Source of the DNA: Campylorhamphus procurvoides
Taxonomy: Eukaryota > Chordata > Aves > Passeriformes > Dendrocolaptidae
Direction: 5' to 3'
Length of the DNA: 64,000 bases
NCBI GenBank assembly: GCA_013396655.1
Contig: WBMV01004885.1
Span: 91,430 to 155,429 of the forward strand
Below the pieces are notes generated by a model. It was not told the DNA's origin, did no database searches, and saw only the letters and a program-made list of their open reading frames with translations. A program made the position numbers and the translations under genes. Of this stretch, positions 46,737 to 61,105 are shown one piece after another; the stretch's first letter is position 1; the number at the start of each line of letters is the position of its first letter.

Positions 46737-49569
46737 CTAGATAAAATAATAATTTCCTATAGTGGTTCCTGTTATAATATTAGCTGACACTGTGTTTATA
46801 CGTTTCAATATTCTTTGTACTCCAGAGAGAGCCAGGCAATACTATGGAGAAGAACACTCCAGGCATAAGGGATGCATGTTTAAAATTTTAAAGAGATCCT
46901 CTAAGACAGACCCTGCCCCATAACATCCCTTTCCACCAAGGCTGCTTTATATTCATATGGAGGAGAATGGATCTTTGTGAGTGAGTTCACTGGGGAAAGA
47001 ACAGCTCTTGTGGTATCTGACAGCCTGGCAGAGCCATGTCCTGTTCTGCTGCTCCTCTTCTCGGTTCCCCCAGTTACACAGAAACAAACACGGAGTGCGA
47101 GTCGGATGGTACGTGTCATATTGTGCTCTGAAACCAATAAGCATTACACTTGGAACTGCTTGCACACTGCTTAGGCTCCTGTCCTAGGCCTGGTTTCATA
47201 CAGCAATTGTGGATTTCAGCGGTGCAGAAACTGTAATGCTTCCAAAGCCCTTAAGAGTCTCAAACTCCCATTTCACTCCAGCCTTTTCCCTGCCTTCTAG
47301 GAGACACCATAGGCATATTCCAAACCAAAATAGGGCCAGAGCAAAAAATCAGATTCACCAACATGTTGCCTACTTGAAATGCTGAATCATTCTAATCAGC
47401 TCCCTCTCCCCAGTTACTTTTCCAAGAGCCAGGAAGTGACTGGAGATGAGATTTTCTGGTTTGTGAGGTGATTTAATACATTATCAAGCAGTACAATGGT
47501 GAGAGCTTGAGAAGTCCCCAATTTGAAGCCTGGCAGGCCACCCTCAAGGACCACCGTGGAAAAAGGGTGGCAGAAAGCTGGAAGGGCCTCAGGGAATATA
47601 AATCAGTAAGGAAATGAAAATGCAAGGCTGAGTATGAGAAAAGGCACCATAAGAGAACTGAACTCAGGATGTAAAAGGGTAAAGAATATTCATGTGATCT
47701 GGAGACTCTAAGTGTGCTCCAGACCCAGAGCCCAAAGCGAAGTACCTGGGGTGGGGACACAATAGTTGGCCACCATTTCTTGGGAATGAATGCTTCTATC
47801 TGGCAGAGAATAAGCCCCACAGAGAGATGAAAACTGCTGACAACCCCAGGTTTAGTATCAACAGGTTTCAGAGTGATGAGCTGCAAAACCACATATGTTT
47901 CAAGATACGTATGAAACAAAGTTCTATAGAATGTTTAGCATGCAAGGTCTCAAAGATTCCATCTGAGAGAAAGTAAAGATTTTAGTGCTTCCATATTTTT
48001 TCCAGCACTATGCCACATATAATCAGTCCTCAAGCATGTGATGAAAGTGATGAAATCCCTCAACAGAAAGGCTGAACTTATAAACATATGGAAAACACCA
48101 TTAGTAAACAATCCACAAGATGAAGATTTTCCTCATTAAGCATTTGCTAAATAACTCAGGAGAACAAAACTGTAAAATTCGAGTCTGTTGTAAAACAGTT
48201 TGCAAACAAAATAAAAAGCTAAACCAGTGCAGCAAATGGTTTCCATGCACTGTTTATCTCCAGACTACATTTTGGGAAACCAGCTTCTTGCTCTGCCCTT
48301 TTTGAAAGCTATTTCAGAACAGTTTTTGAAAGCAATAATTTTGTTCTCTCTGCCTATTGGAATTTATTTTGAACACCTTGTTTTCTCTGCTTCTGAAGTG
48401 CACAAGTGCCCTTTCCCTGGTGACATAACACCTTTGCTTCTGATTTTGTGTGGTTCCCACGGAGCAAAGAAAGCAAACACATGATTCACTAATGCCACCG
48501 AAAGCAACCTAAGAATTTAAAGTTCAGCCTTTGTGCAATGTTGACACACTCCTGTACATCCATGCTATCGAGAACTGCGATCTAAAGGCGTATTATTACA
48601 TAAACACAATGACAAATCCACCAACCCTTATCTATAAAGACATTCATGAAAACAAGCAAGCAGCCAAATTTTTTCAGCAGACGTTAATTTGGGGACTGTA
48701 TTTGCTCTTTTAGACATGTCATATTTGGAAGAAGAGGGTTGGCAATGTTAGTTTTTTTGCTTTGTTTTTTCCACACTTTAAAAGGCCTTTCTGAAAAGCA
48801 TCCCCCTGAGATTTGCACAAAGTGATCCTTGCACAGTAATTTCTCTTTTGGGATGGAAATAGTCTTTCTGCTACACTTTCTGTGGGAATGACTAGGTGTA
48901 TTCCTTCTGGAGTCCATGGGGGTCTGCAGGGGAGCGGTGCAGAGGTTCCTGCAGCCCTTCTGTCTGCCCAGCAGTGCAGTGATGCACTGCCCTTCCCACT
49001 CTCACACCTCAGGAGCTGGCATTGTGCAGCTCTGCCTTTAGCAAGTGCATTCCAGAAGCTGAATGTTCATCCCTAAATCCCAGGTCCAATTGTTCTGTTA
49101 CAAACTGACACAGCATCTGACTTATTCCCTGGTTACAGTTTGCATTTGTGCACAACAATTTGTTGAAGTTGTTGCCCTGGCAGTAAAAGCAGATTTCCCC
49201 AGTGAGAGGAACAGCATCTCCCACAGTGACAGCAGCCTTGCTCTTCTCTGCTCTATCCCTACAGCTCACTGTCACTGCTGTGGCTTTGGGATCCCCTTGT
49301 ATGACACACTGTTGGAAAGGATGTTCTCAGGCCACACTGTGTGGAAATCTACACAAATAGTTTATTTGTTACTGATATTCATGCACAAAATGAGGGCTTT
49401 GAAGGAGAACAGGTCATGGATGTACACAGAGATGTGGGCATTTACATTTCTGCACTCTCCCTTAATACAGGTTGAATCTGCTTCTATGCTGAATCTTTAC
49501 ACCTTGACAGGTATTGGCTTTTCAGAACAGTATTGGCTTTCCTACCAGAAAGTCTTTTACAAACTTGAA
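46737..49569. other. Unannotated stretch
   Basis: No gene recognised. It holds the two longest non-repeat open frames of the window: 148 codons on the minus strand (47473-47919) and 171 codons on the plus strand (49063-49578). Neither has splice-like edges or text I can place, and the second runs into an ancient repeat. Confidence 0.55.
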
Positions 49570-50290
49570 AATACTTAAGATCTTCTCTTCAACCTTCCTC
49601 CTTCTCATGTCTTTGTTCTATAGAGTAGAGAAACTTCTTAAACTATCTCTGAAGAATTGTTCTTTCACTCTCCTCTGGACCCTTTCCCAATGGTTTGCAT
49701 GGTTCCTCTTTTCTTTTTCCCCTCAGACTGTGAGTATGACTCCATTGAAATCGAGTCAGAAGGGTTATTTTATTTTAAATGTCTTATGTCTGCCAAATCC
49801 TAGCCCCATGTATATAATGCAGTACTGCATTTCCTTTTTCTTCTACAACAGCACAGTATTTCTGACTCCTCTTCAGCTTGGGAGCCTCAAATAACAGATC
49901 CTTTAAAAATGAAAACCAAACCAAACGAAACAAAACACCAAAAAACCAACCAAGCAAACAAAAAACCCCAAAGTAAACCCAACAACAAAAAGTATTATTT
50001 CCTACTTAATCCTGCCTGTACCTTTGTTTATGTGTTTGGTAAATTCCAGCTGCAGTGTTTACCTCTGACTGAACCAAGGCTGTGATTTTTAGACCATTTC
50101 CTCAATTTTTCATGCCTCTTCTTCAGGCCAAACCTGCCTTCCAGGCTGCTCTGTTCTCCCCAGCTGCATGCTGCTGCCAGGAGGAACAGGCATCCCTTCT
50201 ACTCCCTCATTAGAGCCACTGATGAAGATGCAAACCTCGGCACAGTCTCCCAGGAAAACCTGGCTCATTCTGGTTCAGTAGCAGATCACT
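49570..50290 (-). mobile_element. Ancient CR1-type LINE remnant, antisense, interrupted
   Basis: The plus strand carries 'GATCTTCTCTTCAACCTTCC', then a 'CTCTCCTCTGGACCCTTTCC' segment, then 'ATGCAGTACTGCATTTCC', and near 50210 'AGAGCCACTGATGAAGATGC'. The order resembles reverse-complement CR1 ORF2 text ('...CTTCTCTTCTCCAGGCTGAAC', 'CCTCCTCTGGACC', 'CTGCACACAGTACTCC', 'TCATTGATGAAGATG'). An A/C-rich tract (49911-49991) and an unrelated stretch split it. It is strongly diverged, the match was judged by eye, and the edges are approximate. Confidence 0.4.
49911..49991 (+). repeat. A/C-rich low-complexity tract
   Basis: About 80 bases made almost entirely of A and C, with repeated AAACC and CAAAC words, lying within the ancient CR1 remnant. 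Confidence 0.85.
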
Positions 50291-53200
50291 GAAAGCTGCA
50301 CTCTGAGAACGGACTATCTTGGCCATGTTTGCACAAATTCTGCAACAGTTTCTCAAGGCAGCTGTGAGAATTAAAAATCAGATTTACATCAAGACCTTAC
50401 TCAATTCAAAATAATATAAAGGGAGGGAGGGAAGTATAAGTGCAAAAGGAATAAAATAAAGATATTCCACAAGTTGTTGAGTGCCTGGCTGTTGTGTGAA
50501 GCTTTTAAAATTGAATGTCAGCTGGACAATCTTGAGATTGAAGGGGTCATCTCTGAGGGTATATTTATTTATGAGAAAAGAGTGCTTCTACAGCTTCAGA
50601 TCTTATGATGTCATTTGTCTTATTCTGGCTTAGAAAAGCACTAGAGAGTAAAAAGCAACCCATTTGATCTTTCCTTTGTTCATACTTTACTGTGGCTAGT
50701 TACAAAGATGTTCACATCTACACCATCTATTTCTACTGCACAAACAGCACAAGCACTTTCACAGCTTACATGGGACTACACAGTTAGAGAAAATTAGTTA
50801 AAGAATGTATTTAACTGCTCTACCTTTGCCTAAAGAGCACTTTCTTTCAGTTGTGGAAAACTGCATTTGGCACACCTCAGGAACCAAACAAGATCAGAGC
50901 AAGACCTTCTCTTCTGAGCGGCCTGTGTTACCTTTCAGAGCTCAATAAACATTCAGCTTGGAACTGAAAAGCAACAAACTTGACTAGAATTCCCAAACAT
51001 ACCAAAATGAAGCCTCCAGGCTGCAAACACTTTGGAGTGTGTAAACTCAAGGTGCACACAAGTTCATCCCTTTTAATAGGATTCTAAATACACCTAAAGT
51101 AAAGAATACCAACCATTATTGGAAGGCTTGAATAAATAACTCAGAGGGCTGATGCATGGTATTGCTAAACCAACATAACTCGGGGCTGCTGCCAGCTCCC
51201 ACCCCAGCCTCCCACTGTGACTGTGCTCTGGGGCTTTGCTTGGCTGGCTCTGCAGTATATGATGATTTAAAGCCACAGCAGACCCCTGAACTGGCTGACT
51301 GCACCACCACAGAAGTGGCAGCACGAGAATTATACCAAAAAGGCACAAAGGCTGGGACCGCCCAGATTGGCAGCAATTTCTTTGTTTGTTCTGCAATTTT
51401 TTTTCCAAAATGTCAGTAAGAAGAAACTGTAAAATGTTACTCGAAACAAGTGCCATGTCATGGGAAAAAAGTATTTTCTCTCTTTCTTTACCTTCCAAGT
51501 TATTAATGAATTGCCTTATCTGTTTGCATTTTCAAGTGATTAATGTTTCATTACCTAATCTAAAAATGTTGAGAGCTGAGAAATGAAAAGATGAGTAGAT
51601 GTGCAGTTTCGAAAGATAAGAAGATGAAAAGTAGTGTATAATAAAAAATATACAGACATGAATCAAGAAAAAATTCACCAAAGTAAAACACAACTTGAAG
51701 TGTATTGTAATATACTGTTCAAGAAATTGCAAGATGCCCAATTCTACTTTTGCCTGGTAACAGTATCCGTGGAAAGCTTTAAATCCTATCACTATTAATA
51801 AATATTCCTCATAATATTGATCTAAGATAAAGAAGTGGTTTCCCATTATTAAGAAAATAAAGAAGGCAGCACATGTGTAAAAGACTGAAATCCCAGGTGA
51901 CTTAAGTCTTTATTCTTACTGTAACTCTCTTCTACCTTTCCCTGCAGGGAATCCAAGTGAGAGCTACAAGCTGAGTCCAGGATCACAGTATTTCCAAACT
52001 GAACTGAAGATAAAACATTTTAGCAGCTGCTCAAGGCCAGCCATTGAACCAATAATCTAATGATTCCCTCAAGGACCTCATGTGTCACTCAGCTCTGTTC
52101 AGCACAATATGCAGAATGCATATATTAAAATTACCAAACACCTGAGAGAGAAGTATTCCTTCTCCATTCCTTCCCCACTGTGTCTGTTTAAATGAAACTG
52201 AAATACAGTCATACCTTCATACAAGTACAAATGTTCTTTCTCCAACATATAACTTGCTTTTCTGAAGAAACAGATTTAGAATATATCAACTTTATTCCCA
52301 GACTATTCCCTTATTTCCCAATGGTCAATGTCTGGGGGTAATGTTCTCAGCACTCAACTGTCCTCCTGCATGTGCTCAAATTTAACTCTGTGCTTTTATT
52401 TAGGATTGGATTCTCCACCATGATCCAGCCTTGGAGCAGACCGGTGCAGTTGTGAATACTTACAAAGCAATAATAAAAGATAATTATTCTCTGCCAGACT
52501 CATTAGTTCCCATTTCAAACACCAAAGCCATAAAAATCACTTGCCCAGCCTCTGGACAGCTCTGCAGCCCATTTCACCTTTGGTTTTCTTGATGTGCAAA
52601 TCTAAGCAATTTGCTCCTTTTTCAGTGCTGTATGTTCTTAAAGTAAGATCACTTTGTTAAACTCTGTATAGTATCAGAAACCAGACTGAGGGGCAAACGT
52701 GCAGCACCTCTGTACAAAGGGCAGGGAAAGGCCAGAAAAAACAAGCACAGCAAACTGAAGAACAGACTTAACACATGGACCTGGTAAAATTAGACAGGAA
52801 GCAGAGGCCTCCAGGACCAGCTAAGCAACTGAATTCAGGCTGCAACTGGAGCTGAACTGAGCCAGTTATTAACCCTCTATTCCTCAGAAAGCACTGTGCT
52901 CCACACGAGGGGAAAAGAACAACCCAAACCAGCCAAACTGTGGAGTGGGGAGGGACACAGGGATGAGGGAGAAGCAGAAAAACCCAAATTCCTGACTAGT
53001 CCTAAGGTGCAGAGCAGGAACTCCACTTGCCCCCAGCCACAGAAAGTCACCACTTCTCTTGCCAAAGGACTGTTTTCTCGATTCTGTCTGATTTGTCACC
53101 TTCTGCAACCAAATCCGTGCAAGAAGCTTCTTAATAAAAATCACAGCAGAGAAGGGACACTCAGTTTACACAGGACCACCACTCCTTCCACATAATACAG

Positions 53201-56200
53201 AACAAAAGCGTTTGCAATTAGTTTTGGGGCCCTGACTTTACTTTTTCAGGGTTTGCTATGATCAAACTTCTCCTTTAGTACTTCCTTTCTATTCCCTCTT
53301 TCATAACCCTGCACCACCTCTTATTTCATTACTTTTGCTGTCCTCACCTCCTTCTTTGAAGTGCACCTTCCTGAAGCTACTTGCCAGCTACTCTAGCTGA
53401 TACCCAGCTCTTTCTTCTATTTTTTTTAAAATTTATTTCCATACCTTTCATATCACTGTCTTCTCCTTTCAGAATCTTTACCTCTTTTTTGAAGTTACTG
53501 CCATAGTCTATTTTGACTGAATAGTACAGGCAACATAGATAATATCACACATTTCCACATGTTTAAGTGTTCGTCTGAATTCTTTGACCGATTGCTAATT
53601 GTGATACTAAATTGCAAACCCAGGATTCTCACAGCCAAGGGCTGCCATCTCACTGGCCTCCAGCAGGCAGAGGAGAATAAAGCTGCTGTTCCCTGTCATA
53701 AGTGAAAGCAGTTAACCATTTCTTAGGTGGGTTCAAGTCACCACGTATGTGTGCATTCATCCACAACCAGTGCTGACCCAAGACTTGTGCTACTAAGTAA
53801 AATATGACCATCACCTTTGCTTCAGATCCAGTAGAGCCATTAGATGACTTTGAAACTGATGACACGGAGCTGTTTCAGAGGGAGGAACTGAATCAAGTCA
53901 TTACAGAAACAGCTTACCAAAGCAAAACTCGGTGCTGTGCTCTCTTCTCCTCCTCCTGACTTTATGTGGATGTACAGCCTATCAGAACAGAAGAACGAAA
54001 GGCAATGAGTAAAAAATTGAAAGTATATTTCACAGCAAAATACTTCATTATTACGTGAAGCAGCAACACCCAATTGGTTGACAAGGACTATTCTGAACCC
54101 TCTAAAAGACGAAACAGTCCTTCAGGAGCATGTAACACCTTTTCCTTTAAAGTGGTGTTTAAAAGCAGGAAATTAGGTTTTTATAGGAGAAGTTCCTATT
54201 CCACTTGAGAGACCTTGTTTGAGATATATCTCTACAGAACAGTTCATCCTCTTTCTAAAGTCACAATTGCTCATACTTTACGAAACATCCAAACTGCAGA
54301 TCACTCAACATTTAAGATTCAAAACTTTATCTCCAGGCTCTTGGGAGCCCTGACCACAGCACTCTACTAGATGTGGAAAAGATATGAGATGGAATTCTCA
54401 GCAAGAACATCCATTAATCCAATTGCACACAGGAGCAAGTCAAGTCAAAAAGCTGAAAGCATGAACACGAGCTACTCCATCAACATCCTTGACTCCTTTG
54501 CCTGATTTTATACGACTGCAGCTCCCTGTGCTGGATTCTTACACATGCTCTGGCACCAGCACGTCTGTCCCATCACTGTATTGTTGAGGTGTGTTGTTTA
54601 CCATCCACTGTGTCTCCAGGGGACCCACACAGGAAAGCTGCCTGCTATTTCTACCAGCCAAAGGTATCCAAAGGCCTAAACACAAATCCAGGTGCCTTGC
54701 TAGGATTTCTGTTACACTTGGTTACAACTTCAGATGAATAATTACCCTTAATAATTGAGATATGTTACTACAAGGGATAGTGTCTTCTGCCTTTGTGTGA
54801 TCATGTCACCCGCTCAGTTTCTGCTAATGGGAACCTGCCCCTTGATTGTTAAAAGGCAGAAATGCTATATTTTGACAGGTGTAGATAAATAAAAGAAAGG
54901 AAATAGTGATTTTTAAATTAAATAGTCTTATCCAGTGAACATCACAGAAGATATGCTTCTGAATATTGCTTAAGCACACGCAATAGGCAGCAGTATATCT
55001 GACACCTTTTGTTAGTTCCCATTTCCTCTCCTAACATAAAGAGAGGTTCTAAGGGAGAACCAATAGGGACTGCTGTGGTGGTGCTCAGCAAGAGCCCCCA
55101 TCACCCAAAGCCAGGCCTCTGCCTCCAGTTCTCTCTCACTACCAACAGCTGCTGCAACAGACACAGCTCCAGTGGTTTACAAAACAAACTGCATCAACTC
55201 TGTGCACACCCATGCTTCACATCTCAGCGAGCACACATTCATTTGAAATCCGTCAGAGTTCTGTGATTTCCAACAAGGTCTTGTATACAACAGTATTTCC
55301 ATTTCATTTTATGTTTATAGCATTTACTAGTGATACTGTGCAAGTAGACCTCCCTTGAAAACAGTGACTTCTAAATTAAGAGATAATGATAAAGTAATAA
55401 TTACTGAGATTAAAAATAATCAACAAACAAACCACAAATCATTAGAAAAAAATATTGCTTTCCCACTCTACAGAAATAGAAATGGATAAAGTAACATAAT
55501 GGCCTCATGAAGTCATCTTGCTGGAAGTATTGGGCCCCCATGTTTGAAATTTCTATTACACCAGAGTAGTGAAATGCTAGAGCAGTAACCTGGGAATCTG
55601 GCATTCACCTGCACAGTCATGAATCATTAATCTGAACTTCTGAAATGTCCTCTATTAGAAATACCTGTCCCTTGGAGCCATTTATGGATTCAGAAAAAAA
55701 ATGAGTTATGATTATGAGTAGCACAATGAAGAAAGATGGGAAGAACACAGTAAGTTGAAACAAAGGAATGAGTCAACACTGGGGAAAAAAAAGACTAATA
55801 TTGGAATTAACAACTCAAAGAAGAAAGAAATACTAAATGGGAAAAACTTGCAAGCATGTCAAGAACAGGAGAAACTGAAGGTAGTGTCAATTAGCAGAGC
55901 TGTCCCAACAATGATTCACACTGAGTGAATGGAAACTCTGCTCCAGAACGGGGAACCCTTCTGGATCCTGAACTAGTCCAGGGGCAAAATCAAAGGCAAT
56001 CAAAACAGACTCAGCCACACCACACTAAACCTAACTCAGTGACTGCTCTTAATGCAGCTTTGAAACACAAACTGTATCCTAACAAAGAACGATATACTTG
56101 GGCTAATGGAGCACATGGCTCCCTCCTCCAGCACTCTTTAATTCCAATTACCTCTCAGTTGTTCTTATTAAGGAGAAGTAGTTTCCATTTCAGCTAAATT

Positions 56201-58459
56201 TTCTTACCAATCTCTTTCTAACACCAGAAGTCCTTTACAGCAAAGAAAAACAACAGAGAACTGCGGAAAGATTTCTTTGGCAAGTTATTTTCTCTTACAA
56301 ACATTACACCACTGTCTGTTTTAATCCCTTGTTAGTAATCTCAGTGTGAGTCTTTGTAACATGCTGCTTTTGAGTAAGGGTCTTGTCAGATGATGACCAT
56401 TTTATCAGATCAAAAGAATTCTTTCCCTTCTGCTAAAACTTACACTGCTAAATTTAGGTTATTCGTCATCCATTTTCCTGTCCCTTCACTCTTCTAGGCC
56501 TGTATCTACTCTAGTAAACTTGCTCTTTGTTGATTATACAACAGTGTAATTCTACATTAACCTTCCCTTGGTTAACAAACCAAGTAGGTACATCTAGGAT
56601 TCACTTCCCTCAAGGCGAATTTTAACAACCTTACTGTGTAAAAGTGTTGCCCTTTGGTAATGAGATTCAAATATTTCTAAACCCACTTTCTCTTCATGTG
56701 GGTGTCACACTGCATTCACAAACTCACAAACTACCAAATACTCATTTCATTTTCTATAGCCAGATGGAGTTGTTTCCCATGTACTTATTTAATGAATTTA
56801 CTATTAATTAGACTAGTTTGCCAGTGGTCAATAAACATTTTGGATATTTACAGAGTAAGGTATCATGAAGAACAACCCTAGACTAAAGGGACAGTGAGGG
56901 AACAGTCTATAAGATTTTATTCTGAACTGAGAATTTTCTGCACAGGGCATGTAACAAGCAGGTCTGGTTTTGTCCTTGCAGAATAAAATCACAGAAACAC
57001 TAAAAATTTCAGAGGAAAGTAAATTACACACAAAAAAATTTATTCTAATTCATAGAAGAAAAGCTATTTGATTTTATCCAGTCACTTAGAATAGTACATG
57101 TGGAGGTCTCTTTTCATGAGTAGTTCAGGGGGACTGAATTATTCACAATATGGAGACTCATACTCCATATCAAGCTATCACCCACACTTCAGAATCATGT
57201 GTTTTTGCTCAATTAGCAATCTGCAATTCTTAAATAAAGATAAGCAATTTAACTCGTCTGACATTCCCAGATTTTCATACCCATTCTGATTGACCCATAT
57301 CCACAAGTTCTGCACTGCATCCTCTGCCCTGGTTGCTTATCTGTTGTTTCCTATGAAAATAAAGTAGCTGTGTACTTAGCTATCTGCCATCACAATGGGA
57401 TCAGGATGACAAAAGCAACAAGGGACTTTGGGGAAGCAGAAGGGAAAAAGAAAAGCACATTTCTACACTCTCTTCCTCAACATTAACATGAAACTGCACT
57501 TTGAAAATGAGCTGCCACTTACTGACATGAAACTTGTGAATTCATTAAGTGTAGCATAATTGTTCATTCCCTCAATGCAGTTGGTTGCCTGAAGCCTTTC
57601 CTTGCAAAAAAAAAAATATGCAAGAACAACTATCACATAAATTCCAAGAAACCAGCAGAGAATTAGACACCATTTTATTTTTGTGCATGAATTTCAAAGA
57701 GCCAACCCCAACAAGATGAAAGAAACAGATCTTTAAGAAAAAGGGATTAAAGGAATAACTTATATATAATCAATAATATAATTAAGTCCCCATGCAAACG
57801 ACTCAGAAATAAACTACAATCTCTAGCTGCAGTTTTTTGTGCTCAAGCCACTTATTTGGCTCCTCTTAAGTCACGACCAGCTCAGACTCCACTCCAAGTT
57901 GCATCCTGCAGGTTTGAGAGGGAGCAAAGCGGTCCTTGAGGGAGGAGCCTTTCAGTTACCCCAGCTGGCACATCAGCTGTGCTGGACACCTCTTAATTCA
58001 CCTTCAAAGAGGAGCAAAAGAAGGTTTGAACCAGCCTTAGCCCTGTACCCCCAAGGAACAGAGATCTGATTTCCAAAGCACTGCTTCTACCAAGTAATTT
58101 CATTCTTCCCAGCACGAAAACCTTCAACCCTCATTTACCTTTATCCTTCCAGTAAACCTCAGTGTACTGCAGTCCAATCCATATGGAGTGCAATGTAATT
58201 TTTAGTCCCTGTTGTAACAATAAAATGTAGTAGTTATCTCAATACACATTTTTCATACAAGCAATTTGAATGGCCACAGTACTAACTGAAGAGTGAGTAA
58301 CTCCCTGAGCAGCTGCAGCCCCCAGGCTGTTCTGAGCCCAGCCGTGGTGCCTGTGGCAGCAGCCCCAGGCTGTAACACTGGGCTATCCCTGCAACACCTC
58401 CAGGCCCTGAACCTCAAAGATTCAGCAGCACATTGTCCCTTGCCAGCTGCACGTGGGGC
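50291..58459. other. Unannotated stretch
   Basis: No gene, RNA or transposon recognised in these 8 kb. A pyrimidine-rich zone lies at about 53260-53480, an A run near 57606 and a GC-rich patch at 58300-58440. Open frames are mostly below about 100 codons, the longest 134, and overlap on both strands near 51100-51500. Confidence 0.55.
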
Positions 58460-58571
58460 TTAAGGAACAGACAGCATTGATGACTCCAAAGCACTAATTA
58501 GCTTGGGTACTGCAACAAACGCTGTTTCCTTTATCATGGTCACACAATCCTCTTTCATGTCATTAAAGTAC
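58460..58571 (-). CDS. Candidate terminal coding exon, protein unknown
   Basis: On the minus strand ACTTATTCCAG precedes an open segment of 112 bases ending in a TAA stop (58460-58462). The text includes YFNDMKEDCVTMIKET, then AFVAVPKLISALES, and reads like an ordinary soluble helix. The start phase is 2. No polyadenylation signal was noted close downstream on that strand, the pyrimidine tract is poor, and the frame is also open upstream of the proposed acceptor (to 58729). No family recognised. Confidence 0.27.
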
Positions 58572-61105
58572 CTGGAATAAGTTCTATAAATTAGAACATT
58601 AAATGAAACGACAACTTTTTGAAAATGCAATGGCCTCAACAAAAAAGAAAAGGAAATGTTTAAACAGGGCATACTAAACATAGATTTGAAGGAGGCTGTT
58701 CTTGGCAAACGAACAGATACAAACAGCACATACTAGTGCAGGTACTTGAGCCAGATTAGTATCTCTCAGATAAATTTCAAGAGGCAGTTTGAAGATCTGA
58801 GAGTGTCATATTCATTTAAAACCAACCTGATTCTAAAAAGAATTATTAGGGACAGGGAGTAACAAAGAAAGTATCTGTTCCAGTCTCAATTTGCAAGTAT
58901 CTGTTTGCAAACAAATAAATAAAAAACAGCCATCCCTTCCTTTTTCATGAGTTTAAAAGCTGCAATTATTTAGACCTTCTAAAGATGCTTCTATAGTCAC
59001 ACCAGTTTCTCCAACTCAGATTATCTTTATTTTCAGAAACTTGAATGTAATTTATCATTAAGAGTAGTTTCAAATTAACATAATTCCTTTTTGATCCTAA
59101 GTAATCAGCCCCAGTTCTTTCCTCCCAAGCAATCTGCAATGGCTTCTGAAGTGTTCCTCACCTTTTTTCCTATCAGTATTACAGGGGACTTTGACGTCTC
59201 TGTTCCTTGGTGCCACAACATCTCAAACCCCTGATATTAAAATGCTGATTTACAAGCAAATGTCTTAAAACCGGCAATGTGCCTTGCCAAATCCCAGAAA
59301 AGAGTCCATGATACCAAACAAGCATCAGGTACTAAGGACTGTAAATATTCAGGATAACTTCCTGACATAAAAGTTAACGTTTCCTACTTTCCACGAAAAA
59401 TTTACTTTCTCCAAGCAGTCCTTGCCAACTATATCACTTTTCAGTGGTCTATGACCTTTTTTGCTCTATCTTGATCTATGGCCCGGGACTCACACTCTGT
59501 ATGTCTGTGGGTTGCCCAAGACCTTTCTGGGCAGTACTCCATCCTCAGGACGACCTTCCCTTCTTCCTAAGTTATGGGCTAAGTACTACTTATCCTTCTC
59601 CAGGCTATGCTGGGAATCTATTCTTGGGAATCCCACTGCTTTTTACAGTCAACAATTACTGCTGGGAAAACAGTAAATAATTTCCTTGGAAACATGACAA
59701 CTCCCCAGACAGTATATTGATCTGCTTTCTTAATCTTATTTACATGTTTATATTTCTAACAACTGCTGGTTCCTCTGTCAGACACGGTAGGTACTCTGGT
59801 TGCCTTTTGATGTCTTGTTTAATGCTGATGGCCTCTGACTTGCACTAATTACACCTCTTGTTCTGAATCCACGGAGGTTTTAGAAAGCATATTGACACAT
59901 CTCATTTTCAGGGCACCCTGCCTCATAGTTCATAAATATTGACTTGACTGGGATGACTGCTGCTTAATGGAAGCACCTTCTAGTAAAGAACTCATAAAAT
60001 CTCACAAAAGTTGGATTAATATTCCCAAACTACTAAATAATTTGAAAATAATGGTCCTGTTTTGCTTTCTGAAAGTAGTTTTTTTCCTTAGACAACTTTT
60101 ACCTCTTTGACCAAAGCAACCTCTTTAATTCTTTTCTATAGTTTCCCACATATTTTACAGTAATCTTAAAGACAGTTACTTGGATAACTCTATTCATGAC
60201 AGCACAAAGCAACTGCAGCTCTACGGATCAGATTAAACAGCTTCCATTTTCTTTTTACACCAACTGAATTTGCCACAGACTTCAAGCATTTTAACACTTA
60301 CTGGAGGGTCTCTGTCTCAGCCACCAGCTTGGACACTGCTGTATGGCCTCAGTCTGAGGAGAGGGAGGTAATTAGAACGATTCCAATCAGATTATGTATG
60401 GCCCTGGCCTTGGCTCTGGGCTGCCATTTAAGCAACTGGGTCACAAGTGTGCCTTCAAGCAGTGCTTCTCATCATTCAGTCACTGTCTTGATGATGCTGT
60501 TGCCTGAGGACTGCACCAATATCCTCTTTGAAAAGATGTTTTGTGCCATGTTATTTCATTTTGCTTCCCAGTACTTAAGCTGTAAAGCACCACTAAACCA
60601 ACCCTCCTGGTTTTATTGTCAGCAATGTGCTATTCAGTGCCACACAGCACTGTGAGCTCCACTGCCTTCCCAGGCTTTCATGTGACCACTCTGATGATGT
60701 GTTTTTGTAAGCACAGCTCCCTCCACCTGCCAGCCCCTACTGTACTGCAGCTCAAGAGCCATGGGAAGAATGCTATCCTCTCAGTGAGTATGTAAAATGA
60801 TACAGCATTTCCCCTCCATTTATTACAGAAACAAAACCCACGAGCCTTGCTGTGTTTAAGGTGCTTTCTGGACTGCACAAGTCTCGAGTACTCAGAACCT
60901 GAGCTGTGCTTCCCCCAGAGCTCGACTCCTACTGACATCAGGACTCTCCACGAGCAGCTAAGACAGCCCAAAGCTGAGCCTGCCCTTGGAAGGGCATCCC
61001 TGGGACCTGCAGGGATACTGTCACACACTGTCTATGTGAGAGCTCCCAAAGAGTTCCTGTGGAAAGATCTGACAGTGGATAATGAAATATCCCCACTCAT
61101 CTTCT
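58572..61105. other. Unannotated stretch
   Basis: No gene recognised. The plus-strand frame at 60329-60655 (108 codons) and the overlapping pair at 59444-59680 lack splice-like edges. Confidence 0.57.
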
